From contig JBCCFX010000200.1 of NCBI GenBank assembly GCA_039029515.1, positions 1-6,995 on the forward strand: a DNA stretch of 6,995 nt, given 5' to 3'. A model generated the notes under the pieces. It saw only the letters and a program-made list of their open reading frames with translations. It did not search any database and was not told the origin of the DNA. The stretch comes from JBCCFX01 sp039029515. Lineage in GTDB: Bacteria; Planctomycetota; Phycisphaerae; Phycisphaerales; SM1A02. A program made the position numbers and the translations under genes. How positions within the stretch are numbered: position 1 is the stretch's first letter; every line of letters starts with the position of its first letter. This document shows positions 3,702 through 6,995 of the stretch, piece by piece.

Positions 3702-4913
3702 ATGCTGTGGCAGCCATCGTTGCCTGACAAGTATCTCCGGATGTCGGATGAAGAGCTCCGTGCCGCGATCGAAGTGCGACGTGAAGCACTTGGCGATCGA
3801 TTGCTCATCCTCGGCCACCATTACCAACAGGACGACGTGATCGAACATGCCGATCTGCGCGGCGATAGCCTCAAGCTGAGTCAGATGGCGGCGGATGAAG
3901 CGGCGAAGCGCGGAACGGAATTCATCGTGTTCTGCGGTGTGCACTTCATGGCCGAGACCGCCGACATCGTGACCGATGAATCGGTGACGGTGATTCTGCC
4001 CGACTTGTCCGCCGGATGCTCGATGGCGGACATGGCAGACTACGACGATCTCGTCGATGCCTGGGCGACGATTCATGCGGCGCTCGGTGACGACTGGCAT
4101 GGCCGGGTGATTCCCATCACCTATGTCAACTCGACGGCCGCGGTGAAAGCGTTTGTCGGGGAACACGGCGGCGCCTGCTGTACGAGTTCGAATGCCGACC
4201 AGATCTTTCGCTGGGCGATGGCCGGCGGAACTGCGCCGCGTGCCGATGGTGAAGAGATCAGACTCCTCTTCCTGCCGGACCAGCATCTCGGGCGCAACAC
4301 CGCATCGAAGTACGGGCTGCGCACGGAAGTTGATGAAGCGCGCGACGGCGACTCGTCGCAGACAGCATTGTGGAACCCGCGCGCGAATCATGGCGGCCTC
4401 ACGAAGGACGCGATTCGACAGGTGGACGTTTTGCTGTGGGCAGGACATTGCTCCGTCCACAAACTGTTCCGGCCGGAACATGTTGACGATGCGCGCGATC
4501 GCTTCGCAAACGACGGCGGTGTGACCGTCCTCGTTCATCCCGAATGCAGCAAGGAAGTCGTCGACAAGGCGGACTTGTCCGGCTCGACTGAATACATCAT
4601 CCAGCAGATTGAAGCCGCGCCGGCCGGCAGCAACTGGATGATCGGCACCGAAGTCCATCTTGTGAATCGGCTTGCGAAGTCGGCGAAAGCACGTGGCGTC
4701 AATGTCGGCATGCTCAGCGATTGTCAGTGTCTCTGCACCACGATGTACCGAATTGATCGAGCTCACCTGTTGTGGTCCCTGGATCACATCGCGGAAGGGA
4801 AGCCGGTCAACGCGATCCGTGTCCATCCCCAGGCGGCGGCGTTGGCTCGCACGGCGCTGGAGCGGATGCTGGCCCATGTCGGTCATGCCGCTCATGTTCC
4901 GCCTGTTGTTTGA
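3702..4913 (+). CDS. nadA: Quinolinate synthase (NadA), long form
   Basis: NadA condenses iminoaspartate with dihydroxyacetone phosphate to quinolinate in de novo NAD synthesis, using a [4Fe-4S] cluster. The three-fold repeated NadA architecture is visible. ILGHHYQ (36-42) and GDSLKLS (54-60) form the first active-site segments. CGVHFMAETA (78-87) and DLSAGCSMADM (101-111) follow, with cluster Cys106. YVNSTAAVKA (141-150), FLPDQHLGRN (190-199) and WAGHCSVHKLF (246-256, cluster Cys250) come next, then VHPEC (278-282) and GTEVHLVNRL (315-324). The final segment is SDCQCLCTTMYRI (339-351), which supplies the third cluster Cys (341, 343 or 345). At 403 residues it is longer than the usual 300-350, mainly through an extra stretch of about 35 residues (roughly 207-241). 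The start has AGGAG at a 7-base spacing. No nadB or nadC is in the window. The next gene starts 14 bases later. Confidence 0.97.
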   Translation: MLWQPSLPDKYLRMSDEELRAAIEVRREALGDRLLILGHHYQQDDVIEHADLRGDSLKLSQMAADEAAKRGTEFIVFCGVHFMAETADIVTDESVTVILPDLSAGCSMADMADYDDLVDAWATIHAALGDDWHGRVIPITYVNSTAAVKAFVGEHGGACCTSSNADQIFRWAMAGGTAPRADGEEIRLLFLPDQHLGRNTASKYGLRTEVDEARDGDSSQTALWNPRANHGGLTKDAIRQVDVLLWAGHCSVHKLFRPEHVDDARDRFANDGGVTVLVHPECSKEVVDKADLSGSTEYIIQQIEAAPAGSNWMIGTEVHLVNRLAKSAKARGVNVGMLSDCQCLCTTMYRIDRAHLLWSLDHIAEGKPVNAIRVHPQAAALARTALERMLAHVGHAAHVPPVV

Positions 4914-4917
4914 GGAG
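4912..4917 (+). promoter_or_regulatory. Ribosome binding site overlapping the nadA stop codon
   Basis: GAGGAG overlaps the TGA stop of nadA (4911-4913) and lies 10 bases before the ATG at 4928. It fixes the start of the AsmA-like gene and indicates co-transcription and possible translational coupling with nadA. Confidence 0.6.
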
Positions 4918-4927
4918 AGTCTTCCGT

Positions 4928-6995
4928 ATGTCATCCACGGAATCCGGGAAGAAGTCATCGCTCCTTCGTAAGGCGATCATCGGTCTTGTCGTTCTGATGA
5001 TCGTCGGTGTCGTTCTGGTGCTGTTGGCGCCGACACTGATCAGCCAGGGCGTCGGGAAGGGTGCAATCGTCAAGCGCATCGACGCAGCGCTGCAAGGCGA
5101 TGTCACCGTTGATCGCATCAAGGTCGCATGGTTCGGCGGTCAGCGGATCGAAGGGTTGCACATCACGCATCCCGATGGCGCTGACGCCGCAGAAGCGACG
5201 GTCGACGTGGCGCTGACCAACAGCTTGTTCGATTTTGTCACGGGCATCGATGAGATCGAAGGCACGGGAACCGTGCGCGGGAAGTCGAAACTCCGAGAGG
5301 ATGGCAGCCTGGCGCTGCTCGACGTGCTGCCTGAGAAGGAAGAAGATGACGAAAAGAAGCCAATCTCACTGGAAGGTGTGCCGGGCCTTGCGCTAACGCT
5401 CGATCCTTCCGAGTTCACGATTATCGATGAGAAGGTCGGCTCGACGTACAACGTCAAAGATCTGAACGCGAACGTCTCGTTTACACGCGGCGGCGACCTG
5501 GTTGCCACATTGACGGGCACGATGAATGACAGCGGTTCGTTGAACGTCGATGTCTCGCTGACCAACGCCGTCGAGCCAGATGGGCATCTCAAGACTCAGA
5601 CCGGCGCGCTCGACGTGACGGCGCGCATTGAAGGCGTGACGATTCCGCGCGATACCGGCGGTCGAACCATCGATGAATTGATCCTCACCGCGACATCAAC
5701 CAGTCTTGCCGAAGCACTGTCCGGCACGATCAATGGCACGCTTGGTCATGGTGATGGTCGAACAAGTGGTTTGAACGGCGCCTTCAACATTGATGCGCCG
5801 ATCAGCAGTGATGGCATGCCTTCCGTATCGCTGGCATCGATCAGCGGTCATCTCACGGGTGAGTCCATCCCGACAGCGCTCATTGAACCTATGGTCGCGA
5901 AGCATGGTATCGACACCGCACGCGACATCGGAGATCTCGCGGATATCAACGTCGTGTTTGGCGGCGACGATGCCAATCTCGTGGCACTCGGCGTCACTGC
6001 GGCGCATACCAAGGTGACCATGGAAGGCGATCTGAATGCCGAGACCGGCCAGATCGATGGTCGTTCATTTGAGCTGCGCCAGCGCGTCACATCAGAACTG
6101 GCATCAGCACTTGCCGGCGTCACGTTTGACCGGCCGACAACGCTGGTGGCGACATCGCGCAAGTTCCTGATTCCCGGGACAGGAGAAGGCGAGTCTTTCG
6201 ACCTCGGTGGAATCGGTTTCGACGCGAAGATCGAACTGGAGAACGGTATCGGTGTCACGATGCCGGCCACGGATGATGAGTCAGCCCCACGCGAGGCGCT
6301 CGCGGTCGATTCGTTTTCCGTCACGATGAATGCACCGAGCCTGCGCAGCGGCATTGCGATCAATAGCGGACTCGGCCTTGAAGGTGGAACGATCAACGCC
6401 ATCCTTCGCGCCGATGAAATCGTCGATGGTGATGGCGCACTCGCCATGACAACCATGCGTCCGACCGGCGTGGTCACGATCGCGAACATTCCGATGGACA
6501 TCGCGAATCGTTTTGTCGCGGAACTGCCGCCGACAGTCGCACCATTCATGAGCGACGCACTGAGTGGTGAAGCGACGCTGGCGCAAGGCGACAACGATGC
6601 AATCGACTTCACGACATCGCTCAATACGCCGAAGGCGATGATCAACATCAATGGTATCTACGGACGCGACGTCATTCGTCTGAAGCAGTCCGTCGCAGAA
6701 GTGACTGCGACGCCCGCATTGATGGCCGCGATGCAGTCGGAGTCCGAAGCACCGATTCGCTTGTTGGAGAATGCGGTCCTGACGATCACGACTGAGCCGG
6801 TCGACATGCTGGCGCGGACTGATGAAGGCTGGAGCACGACGAATGAGACGCTTGTTGCCGCGATCAAAGCGAGCAACGATCTCGCTCTGGGGGATGCGCC
6901 CGGAACCGCAGATGATGTTCGTGTGTCGTTTCAGGAGCTCAAGGCGCGCGTGCCACTTGCGACGCCCGCCGAAGCGATCATCGACGGCGGCGTGA
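4928..6995 (+). CDS. AsmA-like membrane-anchored envelope protein (3' truncated by window edge)
   Basis: The frame is open from ATG 4928 to the window end: 689 codons with no stop, so the protein is longer. It starts with a basic segment (GKKSSLLRK) and one membrane helix (about 16-37, AIIGLVVLMIVGVVLVLLAP), with most of the chain on the far side of the membrane. Next comes VKRIDAALQGDVTVDRIKVAWFGGQRIEGLHITHPDG, which has the opening pattern of AsmA-family proteins (a GxVxVxxxxxxW-GG-xxxGxxxxxPDG stretch). The rest is beta-strand-like repeats with alternating hydrophobic residues and few Cys. A charged insert PEKEEDDEKKP lies at about 135-145. AsmA, TamB and YhdP relatives form long beta bridges moving phospholipid between the membranes of diderm bacteria, so a role in envelope lipid homeostasis is inferred. 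The family assignment rests mainly on the N-terminus. It probably shares a transcript with nadA. Confidence 0.75.
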   Translation, partial: MSSTESGKKSSLLRKAIIGLVVLMIVGVVLVLLAPTLISQGVGKGAIVKRIDAALQGDVTVDRIKVAWFGGQRIEGLHITHPDGADAAEATVDVALTNSLFDFVTGIDEIEGTGTVRGKSKLREDGSLALLDVLPEKEEDDEKKPISLEGVPGLALTLDPSEFTIIDEKVGSTYNVKDLNANVSFTRGGDLVATLTGTMNDSGSLNVDVSLTNAVEPDGHLKTQTGALDVTARIEGVTIPRDTGGRTIDELILTATSTSLAEALSGTINGTLGHGDGRTSGLNGAFNIDAPISSDGMPSVSLASISGHLTGESIPTALIEPMVAKHGIDTARDIGDLADINVVFGGDDANLVALGVTAAHTKVTMEGDLNAETGQIDGRSFELRQRVTSELASALAGVTFDRPTTLVATSRKFLIPGTGEGESFDLGGIGFDAKIELENGIGVTMPATDDESAPREALAVDSFSVTMNAPSLRSGIAINSGLGLEGGTINAILRADEIVDGDGALAMTTMRPTGVVTIANIPMDIANRFVAELPPTVAPFMSDALSGEATLAQGDNDAIDFTTSLNTPKAMININGIYGRDVIRLKQSVAEVTATPALMAAMQSESEAPIRLLENAVLTITTEPVDMLARTDEGWSTTNETLVAAIKASNDLALGDAPGTADDVRVSFQELKARVPLATPAEAIIDGGV

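Noticed and set aside
3510..4958. Minus-strand open frame of 482 codons covering all of nadA
   Set aside because: It is a shadow of nadA. The sense strand has full NadA motifs, while the antisense product is rich in Arg/His/Asp with no recognisable domain and no ribosome binding site.
5848..6651. Minus-strand open frame of 267 codons inside the AsmA-like gene
   Set aside because: The Ser/Ala/Pro-rich antisense product has no domain. The sense frame is open for the whole 2,068 bases, has a good ribosome binding site and starts with a membrane anchor.

Overview
This window looks like chromosomal DNA of a planctomycete, most likely a Phycisphaerae-type lineage. That is an inference, based on moderately high GC, a prepilin-like protein with a C-terminal DG-H motif of the kind expanded in Planctomycetota, a long-form quinolinate synthase, an AsmA-like envelope protein of a diderm cell, and heptamer repeats between genes. 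No mobile-element protein, rRNA, tRNA or CRISPR array was seen.

Layout from left to right. (1) The end of nusG (2-328, +) is followed by a short heptamer repeat and a nested hairpin with a T-run that may be its terminator. (2) A prepilin-like gene (513-1400, +) has a recognisable sigma70-type promoter (444-472). A 19-bp Fur-type palindrome (477-495) lies on the predicted transcription start. (3) A type II toxin-antitoxin pair on the minus strand consists of a Phd/YefM-like antitoxin (1817-2110) and a RelE/ParE-like toxin (1500-1820), translationally coupled by a GTGA overlap. Its promoter and a palindromic operator with a TGTACA core can be read directly. The pair is bracketed by two same-orientation copies of the heptamer repeat (1410-1474 and 2183-2220). 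(4) ispE (2224-3114, -) is divergent from a small PilZ-domain gene (3200-3568, +). (5) nadA (3702-4913, +) has a leader that can fold into a bulged hairpin burying its ribosome binding site. It is followed 14 bases later by a long AsmA-like membrane-anchored protein (4928 to the window end, no stop reached), probably in the same transcript.

Most genes are housekeeping: transcription elongation, isoprenoid precursor synthesis and NAD synthesis. They do not form one pathway. The accessory part is the toxin-antitoxin cassette with its flanking repeats. I found no clearly new multi-gene system. The signals most worth follow-up are regulatory or structural: the Fur-like operator on the prepilin promoter, the TGTACA operator of the toxin-antitoxin pair, the nadA leader RNA, and the heptamer repeats that sit at three gene ends and flank the toxin-antitoxin pair.
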